Below, piece after piece: positions 1-6,838 of a stretch of 10,722 bases of DNA; within the stretch, counting starts at the first letter, position 1; each line of letters opens with the position of its first letter. The notes below the pieces were generated by a model that saw only the letters and a program-made list of their open reading frames with translations, did not search any database and had not been told where the DNA came from. Origin of the DNA: Candidatus Babeliales bacterium (GTDB lineage Bacteria > Babelota > Babeliae > Babelales > CAZZPM01); assembly GCA_016763165.1 (NCBI GenBank), contig JAESUJ010000052.1, positions 1-10,722 on the forward strand, given 5' to 3'. The translations under genes and the position numbers were made by a program.

Positions 1-631
1 ATACATTTTAACTTCAGAAATGCCCCCTAAAACTTCTTGGAATTGAATACTTAATATCTCGATAGCTTCTTGAGCTTTTTTAGCACAACGACGAAGCCAA
101 ATAGTATTTTTCTGCATAAACCATGCTAACACCGGAAGAACAGCCATTGCAGCGAGCGTTAGAAAAAAATTTTGATACAGTGCTATCAACAAAAGCAAAA
201 AAAAACTCGCAGATGCTCCGCATGCCCATCTTCATAAAAACAGTAATACCATTATATAACTGATTAACATCATGCAAAAAATGTGTTTTGATTGATTCAC
301 GTGACATCAGCTGCAAACGTTCAGAAGAGACCTTAGTCATGGCAGAAAAAAGTTCTTCTCGAATATCACACGTAATAGCTATAGCAACCCTCTGCATATA
401 CCATTGCGACCAATACATAAAAAATGCTTTGGCTAAGAAAAGAAATAAAAAAAGAGCTGATATATATGCCAACATTAAACTATTACGTGCTACCAATAAA
501 TCATCCACTACATGTTTGACAAGGTAACTGGGCAATGCTGCTGAGACGCCAAGCAAGGCAGACGAAACAAGGCCACATACAATATGACTTGTATATCGTC
601 GTGCATAACGAATAAGTTCTGATATAATCAT
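1..631 (-). CDS. MsbA-type ABC exporter, transmembrane half; frameshifted and cut by the window edge
   Basis: Begins at ATG 631-629 behind a good ribosome site (AAAGGAT, six bases or so upstream). The first 145 residues look like the membrane domain of an ABC exporter: membrane segments near residues 17-40 and 52-74, then an amphipathic stretch with CDIREELFSAM and HDVNQLYNGITVFMKMG, as in MsbA/lipid-exporter proteins. The frame then breaks in a run of nine A (197-205 on the plus strand, T9 in the gene). As written, translation leaves the family and stops at 80. Reading the run as T8 restores a good membrane-domain sequence that stays open to base 1, including ALYQNFFLTLAAMAVLPVLA and QEVLGGISEVKMY. 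The ATPase domain would lie outside the window. The substrate is unknown; lipid export is the usual role of this subfamily. The lesion may be a real mutation, a homopolymer sequencing error, or a site tolerated by polymerase slippage. Confidence 0.82.
197..205 (-). other. Frameshift site in a run of nine A/T in the ABC exporter gene
   Basis: Nine consecutive A on the plus strand (T9 in the coding strand) sit exactly where the exporter reading frame is lost. Removing one base joins the upstream frame to 65 or so residues of convincing exporter sequence that reaches the window edge. Confidence 0.75.
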
Positions 632-720
632 ACTAATCCTTTCTTATTTTGAATTTCATATAATCTTGTACATTCAAAAATGCAAGAAAATGACAAAAAT
701 GAAAAGCTATTTATATTTTA

Positions 721-750
721 TACACTAATATTTATGAAAATATTAGTGTA
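721..750. repeat. Perfect 12-bp inverted repeat between divergent genes
   Basis: Arms TACACTAATATT (721-732) and AATATTAGTGTA (739-750) are perfect complements around a 6-base loop (TATGAA). The repeat lies between the divergent exporter and PLD-like genes, so it does not follow the end of any gene. It could be an operator dyad for the shared control region or a terminator for incoming transcription. The rest of the 632-841 gap is very AT-rich, and I see no convincing promoter pair in it. Confidence 0.55.
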
Positions 751-832
751 TTTACTTTTTCCTATACTTTTACCTACACTACAGTTACTATTAGTAATAA
801 TAATTAAAATTATATTTAATCTACGGTGACTT

Positions 833-836
833 GGAG
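833..836 (+). promoter_or_regulatory. Ribosome binding site of the PLD-like gene
   Basis: GGAG lies five bases before ATG 842. It supports 842, at the head of a signal peptide, as the original start of the PLD-like gene rather than the downstream ATG at 950, which has no comparable site. Confidence 0.6.
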
Positions 837-1221
837 AATAAATGAAAAATTTCTTTCTTTTTTTTATCTTTTTTTTACATGTATTTTCTGTAAACGCTGT
901 ATTGTCTGAAAATTCAAAAAAAAGAAAATGACAAACTACAATATATGAAATGTTTGACTTAGCAGAGCCGAGCAATAAAAAGAATAAGAGCTCATCTTCT
1001 TCAAGTTCTTCTTCCATGCCAAGCACTCCACCTCCATCACGAACTATTTTTCACAAAACTCCACAAAAAGCTATTTTTGGAACAACTATTTCACATGACC
1101 TTATTGAGTCTCTAAGTGAAATACTTAAAAACAAAGAGAATTTACAAAACAATTCGGTTGAAATCTATGTTAATAGCTTCTTTTTCACTAATGGAAAACT
1201 TGCTCAAGCACTTGTTAATCT

Positions 1222-1232
1222 AAAAAAAAAAA
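1222..1232 (+). other. Frameshift site in a run of eleven A in the PLD-like gene
   Basis: Eleven consecutive A lie where two overlapping frames, both with PLD-like sequence, meet. Dropping one A fuses ALVNLKKK directly to LGEKATIVILIDKMS. Confidence 0.7.
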
Positions 1233-2291
1233 TTGGGAGAGAAAGCGACCATTGTTATTTTAATAGATAAAATGTCTCAATGGTGGGCAAATAAAAAAGT
1301 TTTAGAAATCATAAAGGAAGTTAATATTCCTGTGTATGTATATCAATCAAATTTTTTTGATAAATTTAAAGGTGATACCCCTCTTCATCTTAGTCATTCT
1401 AAATATATTGTATGGAAATATACTAGTTCAAAAAATCGTCCTTTATATAGACTCGCTTCAGGAAGTGCTAACTTTACAATAATAGGTACAGAAAAAAATA
1501 AAAACTTTGAACAATTTATGCTTACTAAATTATCCAAAAAAGACTTTAAACAACACAAAAGACTTCTTTTTATTGCAGCAAAAGATGCAGAACAGATGAA
1601 TCCAAATGCTACTGATATCAGAACTCCCACTATTAAACCAATCATTCCAAACCCTGTAAACAATACTCCAAAAAAAGGGCATGTCACACAGTTTAGCCCG
1701 ACAGATGATATTATTGACACAATTGTTAAACGAATTAATAAAACAAAACAAGATGGTGAAATTACTATTATTACCTATGCTTTTGATGTTCCACTCGTTA
1801 CTGATGCATTAGTGTGCGCACTGAAAAAAAAAGTAAAAGTTTTTATAGTAATGGATCAATACGGACTCAGTCGAAAAGCAAGCGAGCAATCAACATCCAA
1901 ACAATTATCTCAATTATCTCAAGCAGGAGCTGAAGTCTTTATTTATAAAAATAAAGGCATACTCAAAAACCATGCAAAAATGATACTCATCAATGACGGA
2001 AAACGTATTGTTTGTGGGCATGGTTCATACAACTTTACACCAACTTCAAAAAATAGTTTTAATACTTTCCACTGGCTTGCAAAAACCTCTGCATCTACTG
2101 CTCTTAACCTTATTGTTGATCAATGGGAAGAGCTTATGAAGTACTCAACAGAGTTCACTCCACATGCAATTGAATCTTCTAAAGAATTAGCGCCAATCTC
2201 TATGTCTTTTCCATCCTGTAAAAGATCATTACAATTTAATACAATTCCTATGCAGAAAAAAGCACTAATTATTAGCAACTTAATAACTTGA
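1233..2291 (+). CDS. Intact 3' frame of the PLD-like gene, with both HKD motifs
   Basis: This is the longest uninterrupted part of the broken gene above, 352 residues from TTG 1233 or 339 from ATG 1272. Neither start has a convincing ribosome site, so independent translation is doubtful. Motif 1 is HSK (from 1395) followed by SGSANFT. Motif 2 is HAKMILIND (from 1971) followed by HGSYNFT. Both keep the catalytic His and Lys and the downstream Gly/Ser-x-Asn. The Asp eight positions along is Lys in motif 1 and Asn in motif 2, a departure from the canonical HxKx4D. A Thr/Pro/Asn-rich linker separates the two halves. An automatic annotation would probably call this piece a PLD-like domain protein without a signal peptide. 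Confidence 0.7.
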   Translation: MGEKATIVILIDKMSQWWANKKVLEIIKEVNIPVYVYQSNFFDKFKGDTPLHLSHSKYIVWKYTSSKNRPLYRLASGSANFTIIGTEKNKNFEQFMLTKLSKKDFKQHKRLLFIAAKDAEQMNPNATDIRTPTIKPIIPNPVNNTPKKGHVTQFSPTDDIIDTIVKRINKTKQDGEITIITYAFDVPLVTDALVCALKKKVKVFIVMDQYGLSRKASEQSTSKQLSQLSQAGAEVFIYKNKGILKNHAKMILINDGKRIVCGHGSYNFTPTSKNSFNTFHWLAKTSASTALNLIVDQWEELMKYSTEFTPHAIESSKELAPISMSFPSCKRSLQFNTIPMQKKALIISNLIT

Positions 2292-2415
2292 TATGTAGAT
2301 GATGAAAAGATTTGCATATCTAAAGTCAAAAATTAAAAAATCTTTACCTACACAAATAATTCAGATAAAATCACTTACAAAAATCTAAATCTATTGCCCA
2401 ATTCTCCCGTTTATG

Positions 2416-2443
2416 TTAACATTTTTTGTACGTTTTTTATAAA
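2416..2443 (+). promoter_or_regulatory. Candidate sigma70-type promoter of the PilB-like gene
   Basis: TTAACA (2416-2421) and TATAAA (2438-2443) are separated by 16 bases and match the -35 and -10 consensus at five of six positions each. The predicted start near 2450 would leave a leader of about 33 bases. In such AT-rich DNA, matches can occur by chance. The rest of the 2292-2482 gap shows no gene or clear terminator. Confidence 0.35.
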
Positions 2444-2472
2444 GAGAAACTTTTATATTTATTCTGTTATCA

Positions 2473-2478
2473 AGAGGA
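2473..2478 (+). promoter_or_regulatory. Ribosome binding site that fixes the PilB-like start at 2483
   Basis: AGAGGA lies four bases before ATG 2483. The frame is also open upstream to a TTG at 2426, but the extra 19 residues (YVFYKEKLLYLFCYQ and so on) resemble no family N-terminus. Confidence 0.6.
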
Positions 2479-2482
2479 TTTC

Positions 2483-4216
2483 ATGGTTAAAAAGTTTATT
2501 GGTGATATTTTAGTTTCACTCAACAGCATTGACCAAAAAACAGTTGATACAGAAATTGCTGCTAACAACGTGCATCCGGAAAAAATTGGTGAGATTCTTC
2601 TTGAAAAGGGATTAATTAATAAAACATCTTTTGCACAAGCTTTAGCCAAACAATCAAATCTTCCATATGTTGAAAAAATAACAGAGCAGATGGCTGATTT
2701 AAGTCTTTTAAACAAATTTCCTCTACGATTCTTACGTCAAAACAGCATTATTCCTATTTTTTATGAAGGGAATGTTACGATCATCACTGCTGATCCACGC
2801 AATGTTCAACTTTTTGATGATGTAACGCTACTCCTTGGTTCGCAAGTAAAAACTGCTGTTGCCAAAGATGACATCATCATGGATGCCATCAACAAATATT
2901 ATCCGCTTGAAGGCAGCAAGGAGATGATGGAAGAGCTCAAAGAAGATGATGATGACGAATTCGACCTTCATTCAATTGAAGGCAAAGATATCATGGAAAT
3001 GGCTAATGATGCACCTATCGTTAAACTTGTTAACCATACGATTTTTCAAGCGGTTAAAGAGGATGCCTCTGATATTCACATTGAACCATTTGAAAAAGAA
3101 CTACGCATACGATACCGCATTGATGGGATTATGTATCAAAAACTGTTGCCACCAAAACGGTACCAAGGTGCGATTGTCTCTCGTATAAAAATTATGGCAA
3201 ATTTAAATATTGCTGAAAAAAGAAAACCTCAGGATGGTCGCATTCAAATTAAAATTGCAGATAAGGCTATTGATCTTCGTATTTCAGTTTTACCCTGCAA
3301 CTTTGGTGAACGCGTTGTTATGCGTATTTTAGATAAATCAAAAAATGCTTCTGAGCTTGAAAAGCTCAACCTCAGTGAATATAATTACGAAACACTTATT
3401 CGAAACATTGAACGACCGAACGGAATTATTTTAGTGAGTGGCCCAACTGGATCAGGAAAAACAAGTAGTTTGTATGCTATCTTAAATCGACTTAATCAAC
3501 CAGATGTTAACTTAATCACCGTTGAAGATCCTGTCGAATATACCATTACAGGCATTAGCCAGGTACAAGTTAATGAAAAAGTTGGCCTTACCTTTGCTAG
3601 TGCATTACGCTCAATTTTGCGGCAAGATCCTGACGTTGTTTTAATTGGTGAAATTCGTGATGGCGAGACAGCACAAATTGCAACACAAGCAGCATTAACT
3701 GGCCACTTAGTACTCAGCACTATTCATACTAACAGCGCACCTGCAACAATTACTCGCCTTATCGACATGGGTATTGAACCGTTTCTCATAGCATCATCAC
3801 TCGTCTTGGTCATCTCTCAACGACTCATTAGAAAATTATGTAACATCTGTAAAAAAGCATACAAACCTGATGCTGCTATGCTTGCACGCATCGGCTTAAC
3901 ACCCCAACAGACTACAGGTATCACATTTTATGAACCAGGCGATTGCGATGAATGCCTGAACACAGGATACAAAGGACGAATGGCTGTTTTTGAAGTTATG
4001 GAAATAAGTGACGAAATTAAAAAGCTCATCATACAACGTGTCGATGCAAGTATCATTAAACAACAAGCTATGGCTCAAGGAATGAAGTTACTCAGTGAGG
4101 ATGGAATTCGATGTATCATTGACGGAACAACAACTATCGCTGAAGTTCTCTCTGTTGCCTACGTTGAAGATGAAAAAGATGCAAGCTCCCAAGCAGAAAA
4201 AGTTGAAAAAGAATAA
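2483..4216 (+). CDS. pilB: Type IV pilus / type II secretion assembly ATPase (PilB/GspE family)
   Basis: A 577-residue secretion ATPase that would power pilus or pseudopilus assembly at the inner face of the cytoplasmic membrane. Residues 1-150 form the MshEN-type N-terminal domain (IGEILLEKGLINKTSFAQAL, then LPYVE). An acidic linker (EELKEDDDDEFD) leads to the ATPase domain. Visible motifs are DASDIHIEP, Walker A GPTGSGKTSS with Lys326, the Asp box (TVEDPVEY), Walker B DPDVVLIGEIRDGET with Glu390, and the His box GHLVLSTIHTN. A zinc-binding tetracysteine (Cys453, 456, 488, 491) separates extension ATPases from retraction ATPases of the PilT type. Length and motif order are normal and the gene looks functional. 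No pilin, PilC or secretin gene is in the window, so PilB and GspE cannot be told apart. The M23 peptidase follows 110 bases downstream on the same strand. Confidence 0.93.
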   Translation: MVKKFIGDILVSLNSIDQKTVDTEIAANNVHPEKIGEILLEKGLINKTSFAQALAKQSNLPYVEKITEQMADLSLLNKFPLRFLRQNSIIPIFYEGNVTIITADPRNVQLFDDVTLLLGSQVKTAVAKDDIIMDAINKYYPLEGSKEMMEELKEDDDDEFDLHSIEGKDIMEMANDAPIVKLVNHTIFQAVKEDASDIHIEPFEKELRIRYRIDGIMYQKLLPPKRYQGAIVSRIKIMANLNIAEKRKPQDGRIQIKIADKAIDLRISVLPCNFGERVVMRILDKSKNASELEKLNLSEYNYETLIRNIERPNGIILVSGPTGSGKTSSLYAILNRLNQPDVNLITVEDPVEYTITGISQVQVNEKVGLTFASALRSILRQDPDVVLIGEIRDGETAQIATQAALTGHLVLSTIHTNSAPATITRLIDMGIEPFLIASSLVLVISQRLIRKLCNICKKAYKPDAAMLARIGLTPQQTTGITFYEPGDCDECLNTGYKGRMAVFEVMEISDEIKKLIIQRVDASIIKQQAMAQGMKLLSEDGIRCIIDGTTTIAEVLSVAYVEDEKDASSQAEKVEKE

Positions 4217-4263
4217 GCTTTGTTGAAAACATCTTTTCCCTTTTTATTTACTCATATAAAAAA

Positions 4264-4303
4264 ATAGATATATTAAATAAGTATCGAATGGTACTTCATC
4301 TAT
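4264..4303 (+). repeat. Nested inverted repeats in the leader of the M23 peptidase gene
   Basis: ATAGAT (4264-4269) pairs with ATCTAT (4298-4303), and inside them AAGTA (4279-4283) pairs with TACTT (4292-4296). The structure ends about ten bases before the weak ribosome site AAAGAAAG, so it could affect translation. The stems are short and AT-rich and may be chance. Confidence 0.25.
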
Positions 4304-4326
4304 AGAATTTAAAGAAAGTTTTTTTT

Positions 4327-5541
4327 ATGATTAGTTACTCATATGTTCGCATTATTATTCGTTCTGCCTTAGCCCTCTGTTTTTTATTCGGTTTAAAAAA
4401 AACATACATCTACTTTACTCACAATCAAGAGCCTCAAATACAACTACAAGGACTTGACGAAAATCATGCTTACGCTGATTCTATCAATTGCACTCTTGCA
4501 CTTAAAAATAAAACATCAATAAAATTTTTAGATGCAAAGCTTAATGGAAAACCATGCGATATCGAATCAAAAAAAATTATCGGGAAGTCAGAGGTTGAAC
4601 ATCTATTCAGTATCGATACGACACTTCTTGAAGATGGCAAGCATACGTTTGCATTAAAGGCGGTCGATAGCACATACAATAAAAATAGTAGATCAATAAA
4701 GATTCCTTTCACTGTTGATAATAAAATTCTACAAGCAAGTTTTTTACAAGATAAATACAACATCAACCAAGGAAGAACAGCACGAGTCACTTTTAATACA
4801 AACAAAGAATTATCATCCGCAAACATTGCTTATTTAAGCAAGCAGTACAATTGCTGCAAAGTAACTCCTTATGGAAGTATGTATGAATGCTTCATTCCAA
4901 TTGAATGCGATCAAGACAGTGAAGAGCACCAAATTATTGCAACGCTGACCGATTCAACAGGCAAGTCGATCACCTTGCACAATAATATCAGTGTTAACAC
5001 AGTTGAATTCCCAAAACAAAAAGGATTCAAAGTTGCACAAGAAAAAATTCAAGATGAAAAAGATGTAAGTCTCAGCAACAGTATTTTAAAAACAGCCCTT
5101 CATCGATGGCTTGAAAAATCTCCAACAGAAAAACTTTGGAAAGGTATTTTTGATCTTCCTTGCCAAGTCACTCGCTATTCAACACCATTCGGTGAAATTC
5201 GCGTAACTCCAGAACGTGGTCGATATTTACACAAAGCTGTCGATATTGTACATACCCCACGAAGTGTTATCTGGGCAAGCGCACGCGGAAAAGTTATCAT
5301 CAAAGATCGTTACCTCATGAGCGGAAACACGGTCGTTCTTGAACATGGCATGGGTGTCCACTCACTCTATTACCATCTTCATGATTTTGCAGATATTGAA
5401 GTCGGTGATGTTATCGGTAAAGGCGTTAAAATCGGACGCATGGGCAAAACTGGCTATGCGACCGGCTATCACCTCCATTGGGAAGTTCGGATCAACAACG
5501 TAGCAGTTGATCCTCTTGAATGGACAGAAAAGTGGACTTAA
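4327..5541 (+). CDS. Membrane-anchored M23-family metallopeptidase with Ig-like modules
   Basis: A 404-residue protein with one N-terminal membrane segment (about residues 8-23, IIIRSALALCFLFGLKK) and no clear cleavage site, so probably anchored facing the periplasm. Residues 35-240 look like two beta-rich, Ig-like modules (for example LLEDGKHTFALKAVDS and EEHQIIATLTDSTGKSITL). The C-terminal 130 residues are a LytM/M23 domain: His302 and Asp306 (LHKAVDIVH) and His384 of HLH would bind zinc. His382 and His350 (YYHLHD) are the usual catalytic positions. All are present, so the enzyme should be active, cutting peptide cross-bridges of peptidoglycan or another envelope peptide. The start at 4327 follows a weak ribosome site; no better start exists upstream. 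The envelope setting fits the pilus ATPase before it. M23 proteins can also act as activators or in host-directed lysis, which the sequence does not decide. Confidence 0.88.
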   Translation: MISYSYVRIIIRSALALCFLFGLKKTYIYFTHNQEPQIQLQGLDENHAYADSINCTLALKNKTSIKFLDAKLNGKPCDIESKKIIGKSEVEHLFSIDTTLLEDGKHTFALKAVDSTYNKNSRSIKIPFTVDNKILQASFLQDKYNINQGRTARVTFNTNKELSSANIAYLSKQYNCCKVTPYGSMYECFIPIECDQDSEEHQIIATLTDSTGKSITLHNNISVNTVEFPKQKGFKVAQEKIQDEKDVSLSNSILKTALHRWLEKSPTEKLWKGIFDLPCQVTRYSTPFGEIRVTPERGRYLHKAVDIVHTPRSVIWASARGKVIIKDRYLMSGNTVVLEHGMGVHSLYYHLHDFADIEVGDVIGKGVKIGRMGKTGYATGYHLHWEVRINNVAVDPLEWTEKWT

Positions 5542-5544
5542 TGT

Positions 5545-5575
5545 CTATTTTAATAATATCAAAGCATTAAAATAG
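5545..5575 (+). terminator. Hairpin just after the M23 gene
   Basis: CTATTTTAAT (5545-5554) and ATTAAAATAG (5566-5575) form a perfect 10-bp stem with an 11-base loop, starting three bases after the TAA. Its position suits a terminator, but the stem is AT-rich and no T-run follows, so termination would be weak. Confidence 0.4.
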
Positions 5576-5576
5576 G

Positions 5577-5672
5577 CCGTAGGAACTCTCACAAGGCTTT
5601 TAAGCCGTTGCTTCTGTAAGAATGATGGGCATTCATCCCTTGCCTTGAAAGAGACGGAGGATTCTGCCAAAG
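5577..5672 (+). other. Less AT-rich intergenic block, possible remnant of a tnpB 3' end
   Basis: This block is visibly richer in G and C than its neighbours and has no gene of its own. The frame from 5577 is open to a stop near 5701 and reads AVGTLTRLLSRCF, then SLALKETED. The order and spacing recall the tail of IS200/IS605-family TnpB proteins, where a T-x-G-T/H segment follows the zinc finger and the protein ends in LKQE-like residues. It also contains short stems (GGCT/AGCC near 5601-5615; GATG/CATC near 5627-5640), as such 3' ends often do. There is no zinc finger or catalytic region, so at most this is a scrap. An unrelated small RNA is possible. Confidence 0.22.
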
Positions 5673-5684
5673 TTTTAATACAAG

Positions 5685-6269
5685 TTATCTTTTTGCAGGC
5701 TTGATATCAACCATAACTCTTTTGAATGCTTCCTCAATCTCTGCATATCCTTTCTTTCTAGCAATATCAAGAGGAACCTGTTTTTGTTTATCTTCTTTGT
5801 TAGCATCGGCTCCATGGGCAAGAAGGGTTATTACACTTTGACTATACCTATTTTCTACTGCAAGGTGAAGGGGAGTCCATCCATGGTTATCTTGTACATT
5901 AGGATTTGCTCCTCTTGCAAGGAGAAGTTTTACGGCATTATGATTTCCACGATTCATAGCTGACAATTGTTCATTCTGTATATCAGAATTTACTTCATCC
6001 GGAGAACGAATCATTACCTCAAATCTCACTATCAATGCAAGATGAAGAGGAGTCTGGCCAGATTTGTTTCGTACATTAGGGTTAGCTCCATGTGTAAGAA
6101 GGTTTTCTATAGCTTCAGTATTATCTACATCTTTATGTATAGCATCTAGTAATTGTTGGCTTACTGTATCAGAAAATTGAAGATCATGCTGTTTAGCTCC
6201 AAAGAGGTGAAGTGTAGAAATTGTAAAGATACAAAGCAAAAAAGTAATGCTATTACTTTTTGATCTCAT
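5685..6269 (-). CDS. Secreted ankyrin-repeat protein
   Basis: A 194-residue protein starting at ATG 6269-6267, with AGGAAG five bases upstream. Residues 1-24 form a signal peptide (basic MRSKSNS, hydrophobic FLLCIFTISTLHLFG, cut before or after Ala25). Three or so ankyrin repeats follow: AIENLLTHGANPNVRNKSGQTP(L), then AVKLLLARGANPNVQDNHGWTP(L), then VITLLAHGADANKEDKQ with a degenerate final VPLDIARKKG. Between repeats 1 and 2 is an insert of about 25 residues (around RSPDEVNSDIQNEQLSAMN). Ankyrin repeats bind proteins, and secreted versions in host-associated bacteria often target host proteins; that role is inferred here. The gene points toward the M23 gene, with 143 bases between their ends. 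It ends in a basic tail (KPAKR). Confidence 0.88.
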   Translation of the reverse strand: MRSKSNSITFLLCIFTISTLHLFGAKQHDLQFSDTVSQQLLDAIHKDVDNTEAIENLLTHGANPNVRNKSGQTPLHLALIVRFEVMIRSPDEVNSDIQNEQLSAMNRGNHNAVKLLLARGANPNVQDNHGWTPLHLAVENRYSQSVITLLAHGADANKEDKQKQVPLDIARKKGYAEIEEAFKRVMVDIKPAKR

Positions 6270-6345
6270 ATGCTTCCTAGCTTTGTTGAGTTTTAAAAAT
6301 TATGATTGTTTTACGTGATAATATGAAAAAAAACAATAAAAACCA

Positions 6346-6360
6346 TAAGATATTATCTTA
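6346..6360. promoter_or_regulatory. 15-base palindrome upstream of the ankyrin gene
   Basis: TAAGATATTATCTTA has perfect 7-base arms around one central base and lies about 80 bases upstream of the ankyrin gene start. It could be an operator, but nothing else marks the promoter clearly. Confidence 0.3.
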
Positions 6361-6387
6361 CCATCATACAGAATGATACAAAACGAT

Positions 6388-6641
6388 TCAATAATAATAA
6401 CTCCTTTTGATAAAATTAAAACAAAAAATAACTTGATTAGCATAAATGATTCGCTTCCATAAGCTCATAAAGTCATCCCAAGACATCTGTTGCGAACGGA
6501 GCTTTAATTCTTTTTCAAAAAAAAGTGAAAGTGGATACTTAGTTCCTTTAATCTTGTTTTTTAAATTCTGTCCTGTAATCGAAAGCAAACTCCTAAAAAC
6601 TTCCAAAAAATTCTTCATCTGGAATTAATAACATCTCTTTT
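6388..6641 (-). pseudogene. Decayed duplicate of the 3' end of rsmA
   Basis: Bases 6449-6625 match 7557-7735, the 3' end of the intact rsmA, in the same orientation. By eye there are about 18 substitutions and two one-base deletions over roughly 178 bases, near 89% identity. The shared peptide includes KGTKYPLSLF and ELKLRSQQMSWDDFMSLWKR, the C-terminal helical domain of RsmA. The two deletions (near 6575 and 6607) break the frame against the parent. An ATG at 6618 opens a 76-codon frame across the fragment, but it has no methyltransferase domain and ends in unrelated sequence (IFCFNFIKRSYYY). It is best read as a non-functional gene scrap. The remaining gap sequence around it (6270-6448 and 6660-6750) shows no other gene. 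Confidence 0.85.
6449..6625. repeat. Direct repeat, copy 1 (rsmA 3'-end fragment)
   Basis: The left member of a direct repeat about 178 bases long; the other copy is 7557-7735 inside intact rsmA. The pair brackets the AbrB-type gene, with about 0.93 kb between copies. Confidence 0.85.
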
Positions 6642-6659
6642 TAGATGTTATTAATTCCA
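6620..6659. repeat. Perfect 17-bp hairpin at the edge of the rsmA fragment
   Basis: The stem runs 6620-6636 and 6643-6659 (TGGAATTAATAACATCT and its exact complement) with a 6-base loop CTTTTT. Its left arm starts inside the last bases shared with rsmA, so the structure marks the duplication border. On the minus strand a T6 run follows at about 10 bases. It could be a terminator, or the trace of an inverted insertion. Confidence 0.7.
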
Positions 6660-6754
6660 TTCAATCAGCCTACTGAATAGAATGAATCTTGTTCTTAAAC
6701 GTAACAGACCAATCTCTATATTTTTCTTTTCAAGTTAAAAAAAACAAACAGTTA

Positions 6755-6782
6755 TTGACTAAAACTTACCTGCGTGTATACT
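6755..6782 (+). promoter_or_regulatory. Promoter of the AbrB/MazE-type gene
   Basis: TTGACT (6755-6760) and TATACT (6777-6782) with a 16-base spacer match the sigma70 consensus at five of six positions each. This is the clearest promoter in the window. Transcription would begin near 6790, inside the palindromic tract, giving a leader of about 50 bases before the start at 6839. Confidence 0.55.
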
Positions 6783-6803
6783 TTGTATATACTATATATA
6801 TAC
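6775..6803. promoter_or_regulatory. Likely autoregulatory operator of the AbrB/MazE-type gene
   Basis: Repeated GTATA/TATAC half-sites overlap the -10 element and transcription start: GTATAC (6776-6781), then GTATATA (6785-6791) paired with TATATAC (6797-6803). MazE/AbrB-fold proteins commonly repress their own promoters by binding such palindromic AT tracts. That link is inferred from position and family. Confidence 0.42.
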
Positions 6804-6838
6804 CGATTGCGAACAACAACAAACTCTAGGAGTTATCT

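Larger units (their letters stand above)
842..2291 (+). pseudogene. Secreted phospholipase D-superfamily protein, interrupted by a stop and a frameshift
   Basis: The gene starts at ATG 842 with a clear export signal (MKNFFLFFIFFLHVFSVNA), but the frame meets TGA at 929, after 29 codons. The same frame then continues (QTTIYEMFDLAEPSNKK, a run of nine serines, a Pro-rich stretch, then SFFFTNGKLAQALVNL typical of a PLD core). It is lost at a run of eleven A (1222-1232). Reading that run as A10 gives KKKLGEKATIVILIDKMS and joins the last frame, which holds two HKD-type motifs. The reconstructed protein is about 480 residues: signal peptide, low-complexity linker, tandem PLD half-sites. Family members are phosphodiesterases acting on phospholipids or nucleic acids; the substrate cannot be told here. 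Two separate lesions make a pseudogene likely, though the A11 run alone could be a sequencing error. All complete genes nearby are free of internal TGA, so stop-codon reassignment is unlikely. Confidence 0.75.

Noticed and set aside
929..931. TGA read as tryptophan or another amino acid
   Set aside because: All complete genes here use TGG for Trp and none contains an internal TGA, so a changed code is not supported.
718..1026. Minus-strand open frame of 102 codons
   Set aside because: It lies opposite the PLD signal peptide and serine run. Its EEELEEDELLFFLLL stretch is the complement of the serine and Pro codons, and it has no ribosome site.
2426..2482. Upstream TTG start for the PilB-like gene
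   Set aside because: It would add residues that do not fit the family and would overlap the candidate promoter; ATG 2483 has the better ribosome site.
3496..3720. Minus-strand frame inside the PilB-like gene
   Set aside because: It is the shadow of highly conserved ATPase motifs on the other strand.
4224..4245. Terminator after the PilB-like gene (GAAAA and TTTTC around CATC, then a T-run)
   Set aside because: The stem is only five base pairs with four A/T pairs; too weak to report as a feature.
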